Notes under the pieces: model-generated
Told to the model about the DNA's origin: nothing
The model's database searches: none
Seen by the model: only the letters and a program-made list of their open reading frames with translations
Translations under genes and position numbers: made by a program
Source of the DNA: Clostridiaceae bacterium
Lineage (GTDB): Bacteria > Bacillota > Clostridia > Saccharofermentanales > DTU023
Direction of reading: 5' to 3'
DNA: 34,908 bases
Assembly (NCBI GenBank): GCA_012799825.1
Contig: JAAZKK010000048.1
Span: 1-34,908 of the forward strand
Part shown: positions 1 through 7,794 of the stretch, piece by piece
Numbering within the stretch: the first letter of the stretch is position 1
How the letters are laid out: every line of letters starts with the position of its first letter

Positions 1-755
1 AAAGGATCAAAGTAATCAGGCTCGAATTTCGGGTCAATCTTGTCGCGTGTGGCTTTCTTTACCCAAGTATTCATCTGTTCCGAGGTTACAGTGTCGGTGA
101 AATCAACGGCGAAGGCAGATGCGTAATAATCGTTCGAAAGCTGATCCAGCCACTCTTGACGGAGATCATCCTTATAGTTGTTAGACAGCCAAGCCGAATT
201 TGCGATCTGTTCGATACTGTCTTTATCTTCCTTTGCCATGAGCGAGTAGAGCTTACGAAGCTCTGCGCTTATGTCCTGATCGGATAAACATAAAAGATCG
301 CGCAGACCTTCACGTGTCGTGCCGGCTGATCCAGCTTCAAGCATCGCCAAAGGGTAGTAAAGACTGATCGGAGAATAGAGCGCATTCTTGTCGGCATCGT
401 CCCCGAGCGCAAGGCGAGACGTTTTGTCCGCGAAGCTCCAAAGCGCATCTCGACACGATGCTGAGATATCTTCGTACTTTACGCCGTCCAATTTCGTGCC
501 TGGAGTTGCTAGAAGGATCTTCTTCAACGCGTCGTCTTGGTCGACATCAGGTGTTTCCTTTTTCGTTACATCCGGTTGTTCATTCTTCACGTTAGAAGAC
601 TTGCTTTCGGAAGGAGTAGACGGATTTACATCACTTGGTGCACAAGCCGTCACACTAAACAGCATAAGCATGACGAGTGCAAGCGCGAGAAGACGCACTC
701 CCTTTTGATTTACCTTTTGTTTCGCGTCTTTTTCCGACATTGCGGTCGTTTTCAT
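1..755 (-). CDS. Serpin-family lipoprotein (3' part outside window)
   Basis: This is the N-terminal 251 codons of an exported serine-protease-inhibitor (serpin) protein. The ATG at 755 follows an AGGAGG ribosome site eight bases upstream (764-769). Residues 20-38 form a lipoprotein signal ending in V-T-A-C, so Cys38 should be lipidated and the protein held on the outer membrane face. An acidic Ser/Lys linker of about 50 residues follows. The fold is recognised from NALYSPISLYYPLAMLEAG, which matches the serpin N-SPLS...LAML-GA signature, and from the later MNTWVKKATRDKI, which matches the serpin N-x-W-V-x3-T-x-x-K-I block. The reactive-centre loop lies at the C-terminus beyond the window edge, so inhibitory activity and target cannot be judged. 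Serpins are uncommon but known in clostridia. The recognition rests on these two blocks and is fairly firm. Confidence 0.85.
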   Translation of the reverse strand, partial: MKTTAMSEKDAKQKVNQKGVRLLALALVMLMLFSVTACAPSDVNPSTPSESKSSNVKNEQPDVTKKETPDVDQDDALKKILLATPGTKLDGVKYEDISASCRDALWSFADKTSRLALGDDADKNALYSPISLYYPLAMLEAGSAGTTREGLRDLLCLSDQDISAELRKLYSLMAKEDKDSIEQIANSAWLSNNYKDDLRQEWLDQLSNDYYASAFAVDFTDTVTSEQMNTWVKKATRDKIDPKFEPDYFDP

Positions 756-896
756 AAAGGATGCCTCCTGTTCTTTGGCTTTAAAAATAATGATTATCTT
801 GTTTGAGATACGTTGATGAATCTCTCTATAATCTAAGACGTAAAATTTTCGAAAACGTAACGCGGAAATTAAAAAATTCTATAAAATTGATCAAAC

Positions 897-914
897 TGAC
901 GCAAAATGCGGTCA
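897..914 (-). terminator. Candidate weak terminator after the exonuclease gene
   Basis: On the minus strand, 24 bases after the exonuclease stop, a short hairpin (TGA and CGCA paired with TGCG and TCA, one bulged C, loop of three) is followed by a U-rich but interrupted stretch. A T5 run also occurs between the stop codon and this hairpin. This is a weak candidate only; the rest of 756-937 holds the AT-rich leader of the serpin gene. Confidence 0.3.
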
Positions 915-937
915 GAAATCGATAAAAACGGCCGTCC

Positions 938-1852
938 TCACCGCGGCAAGCGGACGCGGATCGAAAGATAGCTTTTGTCTTTTGTGCCGTTCCGTTTTGC
1001 CAAGATTTCACAGCGTCCGTGTGTTGTACAACGTCCTGACGCAAACCATGTACGCCTCTGCTTGACGACGCGCCACCCTGATGTCAACGGGCAATGGACA
1101 ATCTTAAGTTTCTTGTCACAGGCAGGACAGGCGAATGTTGCCTTTTTCAAGATCTCAAGCGGCTCATCTTTTTTTTCGAGTGTCAAGGTTTGCGTGTATT
1201 GTCGATTCACCCAAGGATCATAAAGAAAAGGGCGGATTTTTTTCATGTACCTTACGGCGTTCTCTTCGTTGGACGATACTTTGAAGGGAGCCAGCGTCGC
1301 TTGAAAAATGCGCGCCGCATAGCGCGCGTCCGAAAACGCTTCATGAAAAGGAAGATCTTTAGGGAGATTTAAGAAGTCCAGCGCAAATTCTACCGACCGC
1401 TGATCTTTGGACGGGGTGTCTTCGGCTATAGCGGAAAAGAACTGCTGAAGATCCAAAGCGAGCCAAGATGTCGGTTTTTCGAGCTGAAAATATTCAATGT
1501 TCGATTTCAGAACTTCGGGATCGGAATGACCCCAAGAGGCAAGAATAGCCTGATCGCCTACGAAGGAGCGCATATTGCGATACACCTCCGGGAAACGATC
1601 GCCCGAACGCAGACTCTCCTCCGTGCGACCTGTGAGCTTTGCAACATGACGGTGCATACGCCGGTAGATCACCGGACGTACATTCGAGTGAAACGTGCCC
1701 GTGACGTCCAATTCAGGCGATAGACGAACGGCGCCGATCTCGATGATTTCAAACATCATGTCCTGCGCATGCTTTGGCGCCTTTCTGCCGGGAAGCGCGG
1801 AATTCCATTCCAGGTCGATCACTGCAAATGTGGTCTTAGACACTGTCGTCAT
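938..1852 (-). CDS. DEDDh 3'-5' exonuclease (KapD/RNase T-like) with Cys-rich C-terminus
   Basis: This 304-aa protein has the exonuclease fold of RNase T / DnaQ / KapD proteins, which remove 3'-terminal nucleotides from RNA or DNA using two metal ions. The four acidic motifs are visible: D13 and E15 in AVIDLEWN, the middle Asp in ASWGHSDPEVL, and H-x4-D in HEAFSDA, making it DEDDh type. After the catalytic domain, residues of roughly 235-290 contain FACPACDK and further Cys and His residues (C, C-TTHGR-C), suggesting a small zinc-binding module. Such a tail is not part of the minimal exonuclease. The ATG at 1852 has only a weak ribosome site. It is the last gene of the heat-shock cluster on this strand, about 130 bases after dnaJ, so readthrough transcription is likely. 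The substrate is unknown. KapD is the best-known relative in Bacillota, but assignment to it specifically is not secure. Confidence 0.85.
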   Translation of the reverse strand: MTTVSKTTFAVIDLEWNSALPGRKAPKHAQDMMFEIIEIGAVRLSPELDVTGTFHSNVRPVIYRRMHRHVAKLTGRTEESLRSGDRFPEVYRNMRSFVGDQAILASWGHSDPEVLKSNIEYFQLEKPTSWLALDLQQFFSAIAEDTPSKDQRSVEFALDFLNLPKDLPFHEAFSDARYAARIFQATLAPFKVSSNEENAVRYMKKIRPFLYDPWVNRQYTQTLTLEKKDEPLEILKKATFACPACDKKLKIVHCPLTSGWRVVKQRRTWFASGRCTTHGRCEILAKRNGTKDKSYLSIRVRLPR

Positions 1853-1861
1853 CCTTATCGT

Positions 1862-1978
1862 CTAACATAAATGGCAAAAACGATGTTTAGCGGAGACGAT
1901 GGTGTGATCGGCGTCAAATATCGCTTTCCATAGAAGCGCCTTATGCTCATTCAGTGCGACAATATCCTGAACCGGCAT
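1862..1978 (-). CDS. Possible small ORF of 38 aa between dnaJ and the exonuclease gene
   Basis: An ATG two bases after the dnaJ stop codon opens a 38-codon frame. It is preceded, inside the dnaJ 3' end, by GAAGAAAGG six bases before the ATG, a plausible ribosome site for translational coupling. The frame ends in HRFCHLC and stops nine bases before the exonuclease ATG, so it fills the gap between the two genes. I do not recognise the product. The length is within what chance gives, so the evidence is positional only. Confidence 0.3.
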   Translation of the reverse strand: MPVQDIVALNEHKALLWKAIFDADHTIVSAKHRFCHLC

Positions 1979-1980
1979 GA

Positions 1981-3150
1981 TCAACCTTTCTTCGGGGAAA
2001 ACACGTTGCGGACTTTGTCGAAGAAACGTTGTCGTTTCTCGTAATGCTGAGGCGATAAACTTGCCTCAAACTTGCGCAGCATCTCCTTCTGATCATTCGT
2101 AAGATTGCGCGGCACTTCGAGAATCACACGAAATGTGTGATCACCTCGGGCGCTGGGATGATCGATATAGGGAATCCCCTTCCCGCGAATCGTATAGAGG
2201 TCGCCGGGCTGAGTTCCCTCGCGCAGCGTATAGCGGATGGCGCCGTCGATCGTAGGGACTTCAATCTCCTCTCCGATCGCCGCCTGCGCATAAGTGATGG
2301 GCACCTCACAATAAGTGCGTGTACCTTCACGCGAAAAGACGGGATGCGGTCGAATGGAGATCTGAACGTAAAGATCGCCGCTTGATCCGCCATTCTTGCC
2401 GGGCTCGCCTTCGTTGCGCAATGTGAGCATCTCATCTTCATCGATACCTGCCGGCACTTTCACGCGAAGCGTTTTGTTTTGCATGACAGTGCCTCTGCCA
2501 TCACAACGGCGACAAGGAGACTCGATTATTTCTCCTGTACCCTGACAACGCGAACAGGTGCGCGACGTCATCACTTGACCGAAGATCGTCTGTTGTGATG
2601 TCTGTTCTTGGCCCGAACCGTGGCAAACTGGACATGTAACCGGCTTAGAGCCGTCGGAAGCGCCGGTGCCGCCGCATTCCGGACAGCGCTCCGCTTTCCT
2701 AATGGAAATGTCGCGTTCCACTCCAAAAGCTGCTTCCATAAAATCGAGATTCATACGGTATCGCAAATTCGCTCCGCGGACAGGACCGGTTCTTCTTTGA
2801 GCGGCTCCGCGAGAACCGAATCCGCCGAAACCGCCGAATCCACTAAATCCGCCGAAACCGCCGAAAAGCGTGGAGAAAAGGTCATCCAAATTGATGCTGC
2901 CCATACCGCCGAAATCGTCCACGTCAACGCCGGCTTGACCGTATCGGTCATACCGCGCACGCTTTTCGGGATCCGCTAGAACATCGTAGGCTTCATTCGC
3001 TTCCTTGAATTTAGCCTCCGCATCCTTATCGTCGGGATTGACATCGGGATGGTATTTTTTAGCAAGTTTCCAGAACGCTTTTTTGATCGTGTCTTCGTCC
3101 GCTTCGCGCGGAACGCCCAAGACTTCGTAATAATCGCGCTTTGTCGCCAC
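1981..3150 (-). CDS. dnaJ: Chaperone protein DnaJ (type A Hsp40)
   Basis: DnaJ delivers unfolded proteins to DnaK and stimulates its ATPase. All parts of a full-length 389-aa type A J-protein are present: the J domain with HPD at residues 34-36, a Gly/Phe-rich stretch at about 79-115 with repeated GGFG units, and the zinc domain with four C-x2-C-x-G-x-G motifs at C156, C173, C199 and C213. Two C-terminal beta domains complete the protein. The start is a GTG at 3150, supported by an AGGAGG site five bases upstream (3156-3161). It is the last classical gene of the hrcA-grpE-dnaK-dnaJ cluster. A strong hairpin and a direct repeat lie in the unusually long 291-base gap to dnaK. Confidence 0.98.
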   Translation of the reverse strand: MATKRDYYEVLGVPREADEDTIKKAFWKLAKKYHPDVNPDDKDAEAKFKEANEAYDVLADPEKRARYDRYGQAGVDVDDFGGMGSINLDDLFSTLFGGFGGFSGFGGFGGFGSRGAAQRRTGPVRGANLRYRMNLDFMEAAFGVERDISIRKAERCPECGGTGASDGSKPVTCPVCHGSGQEQTSQQTIFGQVMTSRTCSRCQGTGEIIESPCRRCDGRGTVMQNKTLRVKVPAGIDEDEMLTLRNEGEPGKNGGSSGDLYVQISIRPHPVFSREGTRTYCEVPITYAQAAIGEEIEVPTIDGAIRYTLREGTQPGDLYTIRGKGIPYIDHPSARGDHTFRVILEVPRNLTNDQKEMLRKFEASLSPQHYEKRQRFFDKVRNVFSPKKG

Positions 3151-3207
3151 AATTTCCTCCTGGAGGCGTCTTGCACCTCATTTTGGTATTTATATCTTAT
3201 CACGTCA

Positions 3208-3237
3208 CGAGAGCGGGCACACCTGCGCCCGCTCTCG
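3208..3237 (-). other. 11-bp perfect hairpin in the dnaK-dnaJ intergenic region
   Basis: The two arms CGAGAGCGGGC and GCCCGCTCTCG pair perfectly around an eight-base loop. The minus-strand sequence that follows (TGACGTGATAAG) lacks a U-run, so this is not a standard intrinsic terminator. In the polycistronic message it would be a stable intercistronic stem 58 bases before the dnaJ start, and could set dnaK:dnaJ stoichiometry by RNA processing, stability or partial termination. That role is inferred. Confidence 0.6.
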
Positions 3238-3324
3238 CGGATGTTCATAATGTGTTCTTCCGATTCTTCACCGGTTTGCTAAGACAGTGCAATCACATAA
3301 GCGTCATCGCGATGGTATATGATC

Positions 3325-3413
3325 GGAAATGCCGCGCGAGCGACTCATTGTAAACGCCTATGGTACTCCCATACAACCTGACCTGGAAAGTACCGCGCGT
3401 AGCCGGCTCATTG
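3325..3413. repeat. Diverged direct repeat, offset about 60 bp, dnaK-dnaJ spacer
   Basis: GGAAATGCCGCGCG followed by CTCATTG at 3325-3350 recurs as GGAAAGTACCGCGCG followed by CTCATTG at 3385-3413. The shared CCGCGCG cores start at 3332 and 3393, 61 bases apart. Only the first 28 bases or so of the unit are recognisably similar, so it would be an old duplication. No function is visible. Confidence 0.45.
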
Positions 3414-3441
3414 ATGAGCGAACGCGCGATCATCCATGCAC

Positions 3442-5301
3442 TTAATGGTCATCGCCTCCGACATCTTTGAAATCAGCTTCGTAGGTATTAGGACCACTGG
3501 ACGACGAGCCTTGCGAAGCGCCGCCTTGCGGGCCGTATGACTGATCTTGCGGCGGTTGCTGCTCTGCTTGAGCTTTCTTGTACATGGTCTCAGACGCTTT
3601 GTACACGGCTTGGCTGAGTGATGCCATGTCATTTTTCATGGTATCAAGATCGCCTTTTTCATGACTTGAACGAAGTTTCGCAAGTTCATCTTCGACAGCT
3701 TTCTTTTCAGCAGGATCGAATTTGTCGCCGGATTCTTTCAGAAGTTTCTCCGTCTCGTAGATGGTCGTCTCGGCGCGGTTCTTTGTATCGACCTCGTCCT
3801 TCTTCTTCTTGTCTTCTTCGGCGAACCGCTTCGCGTCTTCTACGGCCTGCTCGATATCGGCATCCGAGAGGTTGCTGCTCGCAGTGATGGTGATGTGCTG
3901 CGCTCGGTTCGTGCCCTTGTCAATCGCCGATACGTTGACAATGCCGTTCGCGTCGATGTCAAAGGAGACCTCAATTTGAGGAATGCCGCGCGGTGCCGGA
4001 GCGATACCGTCAAGGATAAAGCGGCCGAGAGATTTGTTGCCTGCGGCCATCTCGCGTTCACCTTGTAGAACGTGCACTTCGACCTGTGTCTGGCCGTCCG
4101 CCGCAGTCGAGAAAATGCGTTTCTTGCTCGTTGGAATACGCGTGTTGCGGTCAATCATTTTTGTCATGACGCCGCCCAATGTTTCGATACCGAGGGTCAG
4201 CGGTGTGACGTCAATTAACACCATGTCGTCGATATCGCCGGCAAGGATACCTGCCTGAATCGCGGCGCCCATCGCTACACACTCATCGGGGTTGATGCCC
4301 TTAAACGGCTCTTGGCCGAAGTACTGGCGCACCATCTCTTGGACAGCCGGTATGCGCGTCGATCCGCCAACGAGCAATACTTTGTGAATATCTTCAGGTT
4401 TGAGGTTTGCATCTCTCATCGCCGCGTCAAGCGGAATGCGGGTCTTGTCAACCAAATCAGACGTCATGGCCTCAAATTTTGCACGTGTTAACTGGAGATC
4501 CAAGTGTTTCGGTCCATGCTGATCAGCCGTGATAAACGGCAGGTTGATATTCGCCGTAAGCACATTGGACAATTCAATTTTCGCTTTTTCTGCCGCTTCA
4601 CGCAGGCGCTGCATGGCAAGCCTGTCATTGGACAGATCGACACCTTGTTCCTTTTTCATCGTGTCGATCATCCAGTCAACGATTTTATTATCAAAGTCGT
4701 CGCCGCCAAGATGTGTGTTGCCGGACGTGGCTTTTACTTCAAAAACGCCGTCACCGATTTCGAGAATGGAAACGTCAAACGTGCCGCCGCCTAAGTCGAA
4801 CAGAACAATTTTCTGATCAGCTTCTTTATCGAGACCGTACGCCAGCGATGCTGCCGTCGGCTCGTTGATAATGCGGTCAACCGTAAGACCGGCGATCCTG
4901 CCCGCGTCCTTCGTCGCTTGGCGCTGTGAGTCCGAGAAGTATGCAGGAACCGTTACGACAGCATGTGTAACCGTTTCGCCCAGATACGCTTCCGCATCTA
5001 CTTTCAGTTTTTGTAAAATCATCGCGGAAATTTCCGGAGCTGTATACGACTTGTCATCAATCTGCACGCGGTAATCGGTACCCATCTTGCGTTTGACCGA
5101 CATAATTGTACGTTCCGGATTCTTCTGCGCTTGGTTCTTCGCGATTTGACCGACGAGTCGCTCGCCATCTTTCGTAAACGCCACAACCGACGGAGTTGTG
5201 CGGCTGCCTTCGGCGTTTGGAATGATAACCGGTTCGCCGCCTTCCATAACGGCCACTACTGAGTTCGTCGTGCCAAGATCAATTCCTATAATTTTTCCCA
5301 T
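3442..5301 (-). CDS. dnaK: Chaperone protein DnaK (Hsp70)
   Basis: DnaK is the cytosolic Hsp70 that binds exposed hydrophobic segments in an ATP-controlled cycle. The 619-aa product has the usual length for Bacillota. The N-terminal ATPase domain begins with GIDLGTTNS and holds [11 protein letters not shown] and LVGGSTRIP. The substrate-binding domain contains [11 protein letters not shown], and the C-terminal lid ends in a Gln/Gly/Ser-rich tail with acidic residues. The ATG at 5301 is preceded by AGAGGA. The gene sits between grpE and dnaJ on the same strand with spacers of 227 and 291 bases, longer than is common in this operon. Expression should come from the CIRCE-controlled promoter before hrcA; no second CIRCE was found between grpE and dnaK. 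Confidence 0.99.
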   Translation of the reverse strand: MGKIIGIDLGTTNSVVAVMEGGEPVIIPNAEGSRTTPSVVAFTKDGERLVGQIAKNQAQKNPERTIMSVKRKMGTDYRVQIDDKSYTAPEISAMILQKLKVDAEAYLGETVTHAVVTVPAYFSDSQRQATKDAGRIAGLTVDRIINEPTAASLAYGLDKEADQKIVLFDLGGGTFDVSILEIGDGVFEVKATSGNTHLGGDDFDNKIVDWMIDTMKKEQGVDLSNDRLAMQRLREAAEKAKIELSNVLTANINLPFITADQHGPKHLDLQLTRAKFEAMTSDLVDKTRIPLDAAMRDANLKPEDIHKVLLVGGSTRIPAVQEMVRQYFGQEPFKGINPDECVAMGAAIQAGILAGDIDDMVLIDVTPLTLGIETLGGVMTKMIDRNTRIPTSKKRIFSTAADGQTQVEVHVLQGEREMAAGNKSLGRFILDGIAPAPRGIPQIEVSFDIDANGIVNVSAIDKGTNRAQHITITASSNLSDADIEQAVEDAKRFAEEDKKKKDEVDTKNRAETTIYETEKLLKESGDKFDPAEKKAVEDELAKLRSSHEKGDLDTMKNDMASLSQAVYKASETMYKKAQAEQQPPQDQSYGPQGGASQGSSSSGPNTYEADFKDVGGDDH

Positions 5302-5395
5302 GTCTTATCCTCTTTTCTTAAAACCTGTATTTTTTGTGTTACGGGTTTATATATGTTTTATGCGTTTTTGTTCGCTTTCTTCTGTATGATTTTTC

Positions 5396-5421
5396 CTTTG
5401 TTGAAATATTGTTTCACAAAG
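5396..5421 (-). other. Hairpin in the grpE-dnaK spacer
   Basis: CTTTG-T-TGAAA pairs with TTTCA-CAAAG (ten base pairs, one bulged T) around a five-base TATTG loop. No U-run follows on the transcribed strand, so termination is unlikely. It may be an RNA-processing or stabilising element about 95 bases before the dnaK start. The remaining spacer shows no other gene. Confidence 0.4.
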
Positions 5422-5528
5422 ATTCTTGAGTTTAAGGTTCTTTTCAAGATCGGGTGCTCTTCGATCGAATCGTTGCTGCCTGGCCTTCTTAAAGTATCGC
5501 CAAGATAACGACAATGGCTCCTCTTATA

Positions 5529-6191
5529 TTAGTTAGCAACTTTCACCATGCTGTGGCGGATAACGCGAGATCCCTTTACGTAACCTTTGCGGTAGACTTC
5601 AACGACGGTATTCTCATCATATGCATCGTCCTCGATGTGCGCTACGACTTGATGTACGCCGGGATCAAACGCGGATCCTTCGCCCGGAATTTCCTCAACA
5701 CCGAGTTTTTCCAGAGCCTTCGTCCACTGATCCATGATGAGCGTCATACCGTCGGCAAATTCCTTGCCATGTTCTGCATCGTCCCATTTTTCAGCTGCTT
5801 TCACCGCAGCGTCCATGCTGTCCACGACAGGCATCAATTCGCGCAATACGTCCATAATTCCGTCATCGTAACTTGATTCCTTCTCTTTTACGGAGCGGCG
5901 ACGAAAATTATCGAAGTCGGCACAGACTCGAAGATAACGATTGTTTAGAGCGGCCAACTGTTCTTCGTGCGAAATTTCCTCATCCTTTTCCGTGTCGTCC
6001 GAGGGATCTACATCTTTCGTATCATCACGATCCTTTTCAACATGTGCCTTGTTGTCAGCACGGTCGTTTACAGCGTTTTTTTCCTTTTGCTGAATCTCTT
6101 GTTCAGATGACGCGTCACCTTGGATTCCGTCGTTTGCGTTATCCTTTGAAGGTGTCTTGTTGTTCTGATCTTTCTCTTTTCTGTTTTTCAT
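5529..6191 (-). CDS. grpE: GrpE nucleotide exchange factor
   Basis: GrpE releases ADP from DnaK. The product is 220 aa if started at the ATG at 6191. That start is chosen over the ATG at 6197 because the ribosome site AGAAGG lies six bases before 6191 and directly abuts the upstream ATG. Residues 1-75 are highly charged and probably disordered. The helical dimerisation region follows (EQLAALNNRYLRVCADFDNFRRR), and then the C-terminal beta domain with VHQVV and the ending VIRHSMVKVAN, which are family hallmarks. The 181-base spacer to hrcA carries no recognisable gene or second CIRCE. Confidence 0.97.
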   Translation of the reverse strand: MKNRKEKDQNNKTPSKDNANDGIQGDASSEQEIQQKEKNAVNDRADNKAHVEKDRDDTKDVDPSDDTEKDEEISHEEQLAALNNRYLRVCADFDNFRRRSVKEKESSYDDGIMDVLRELMPVVDSMDAAVKAAEKWDDAEHGKEFADGMTLIMDQWTKALEKLGVEEIPGEGSAFDPGVHQVVAHIEDDAYDENTVVEVYRKGYVKGSRVIRHSMVKVAN

Positions 6192-6372
6192 AAACATCCT
6201 TCTAATGTCCCGTTAGGATGTGATCACGTTCGTTCAGCTTTTGAACAAGTTGCCTCGACACATCCAGTGCTTCCTACCGCATTTTATGGGCAAGAACGCT
6301 TACCCTTTCTATACTTATGTGTGAGCGCGCCGTCCTTGGACAATGCGCTTTCACTTTAATACGCTGCAGTCT

Positions 6373-7530
6373 CTAACCAAGCGATTCGAACGACGTCGCA
6401 TCAAGGTCGTCCTCATCTTCAGGCGGCAAGCCGCAATGACGGTGCGCCTCCGCGGACATAGCCTTATTGACAAAGCTGATCTGAGCGATCATGTCACCGT
6501 AATTCATTCTCTTCGGACCGATAATCCCGATCTGACCGGCAATCTCGCCGCCCATGCGATACGTCGTCGTAATGAAAGACGCGTTTTCCATGCCTTCGAT
6601 GTCAATTTCTTGTCCGATGCGAACCATGTAGGCAGGCTTTCGCACTGAAAGTTCCTTTTCAGCGTCACCATCGTGTTGATCAAGTATGGCAGCACGACGC
6701 TTAGCTTCCTCTTCATGCTGCACGTCGCGCATATAGCCGGCAACCATCTGTGTTTGACGGAGCACGCTGTAAAAACGCGACGCGCGCTCAACATCTTGGA
6801 ATTCCGGATGCTGTAAAAGCCTATGGCGGCCGTCGATGTAAACTTCAATTTTCTCCGTCTGCTTAATGGCGATGTAAGCCTCGTATAGCACTTGGTTGAC
6901 AAGCGCGTCAGGAAGGCCTGTGCCTTCAGCGGCTGAAGAAATAGTGACCAAGGTGATATCGTCCAATTTTTTGCCTGTAAGACAACGTTCTATAGAATGC
7001 GCGATGGCATTGAGTTGCTTTTCATCGAGCATCGCCGGAATCCGAATCAGTCGGTCATGCACTACACCGGCCGACAATACGATCACGACAATGGCGCGAC
7101 CCGGCTCAATCATCATGATCTTGATTTGCTCGATGCTCGAATCCGAATACTCGGGTGACAGCGCTACCGAGACATAATTCGTCTGATTCGACAGACACTC
7201 GACCGTTCGCTCTATCAAATCCTGCGCCTTGTTGACATTCACCGAGAGAAAATCGCGAATCGATTTCTCATCTTCTTTAGAAATCGCCGGCACCGACAAA
7301 AGATTATCGACGTATGCCCGGTATCCTTTGTCCGAAGGCATGCGGCCGGCCGATGTATGCGGTTTTTTCAAATAGCCCATCTCCTCAAGTTCGGCCATGA
7401 CATTTCTTATGGTTGCCGAAGAGAGCCTAAGGTTATGATTCCTAACAAGCGCCTTGGAGGCGACCGGTTCGGCCGTTGCCACATAATCGTCTACAATCGC
7501 TTTAAGAATTGTTTTCTTCCGTTCGTCCAT
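6373..7530 (-). CDS. hrcA: Heat-inducible transcription repressor HrcA
   Basis: HrcA is the dimeric repressor that binds CIRCE and needs GroEL to stay folded, linking chaperone supply to chaperone gene expression. The 385-aa product has the N-terminal winged-helix DNA-binding part (RKKTILKAIVDDYVATAEPV and LSSATIRNVMAELEEMGYL are typical), the central inserted domain and the GAF-like C-terminal part ending with IISFVN-type residues (IAQISFVNKAMS). It is the first gene of its operon and lies directly behind a perfect CIRCE, so it should repress itself together with grpE, dnaK and dnaJ. The same site in front of groES makes that operon its second local target. The length and motifs leave little doubt. 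Confidence 0.97.
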   Translation of the reverse strand: MDERKKTILKAIVDDYVATAEPVASKALVRNHNLRLSSATIRNVMAELEEMGYLKKPHTSAGRMPSDKGYRAYVDNLLSVPAISKEDEKSIRDFLSVNVNKAQDLIERTVECLSNQTNYVSVALSPEYSDSSIEQIKIMMIEPGRAIVVIVLSAGVVHDRLIRIPAMLDEKQLNAIAHSIERCLTGKKLDDITLVTISSAAEGTGLPDALVNQVLYEAYIAIKQTEKIEVYIDGRHRLLQHPEFQDVERASRFYSVLRQTQMVAGYMRDVQHEEEAKRRAAILDQHDGDAEKELSVRKPAYMVRIGQEIDIEGMENASFITTTYRMGGEIAGQIGIIGPKRMNYGDMIAQISFVNKAMSAEAHRHCGLPPEDEDDLDATSFESLG

Positions 7531-7552
7531 GACACTTGCGCCTTTCGTTGTA

Positions 7553-7579
7553 TTAGCACTCTATGTCAAAGAGTGCTAA
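7553..7579 (-). promoter_or_regulatory. CIRCE operator of the hrcA operon
   Basis: TTAGCACTC, nine spacer bases, then GAGTGCTAA: both arms match the CIRCE consensus exactly. It lies over the predicted transcription start, 23 bases before the hrcA ATG, the standard place for HrcA repression. Confidence 0.98.
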
Positions 7580-7583
7580 TTTG

Positions 7584-7612
7584 ACTTTATCATCTGGCCG
7601 ATGACCTGTCAA
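7584..7612 (-). promoter_or_regulatory. Sigma-A-type promoter of the hrcA operon
   Basis: On the minus strand a perfect -35 TTGACA (7607-7612), a 17-base spacer and a -10 TAAAGT (7584-7589) are visible. Transcription would start near 7577, inside the CIRCE. Confidence 0.88.
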
Positions 7613-7794
7613 TTGATGCGTTGTGAGGATCGTGACATTATTTCGAACAATTAAGACATAACGTTGATAACAGAAGCTAACCCATTGACAACGACAGATC
7701 GAAGCCTTCCCTTCGCCGTCATAAGCATACAAACAGGAATTCCTAAGGCTGGTAAAATAGAAATATACATTGCCAACTCGCGACAAGAGCCTCA

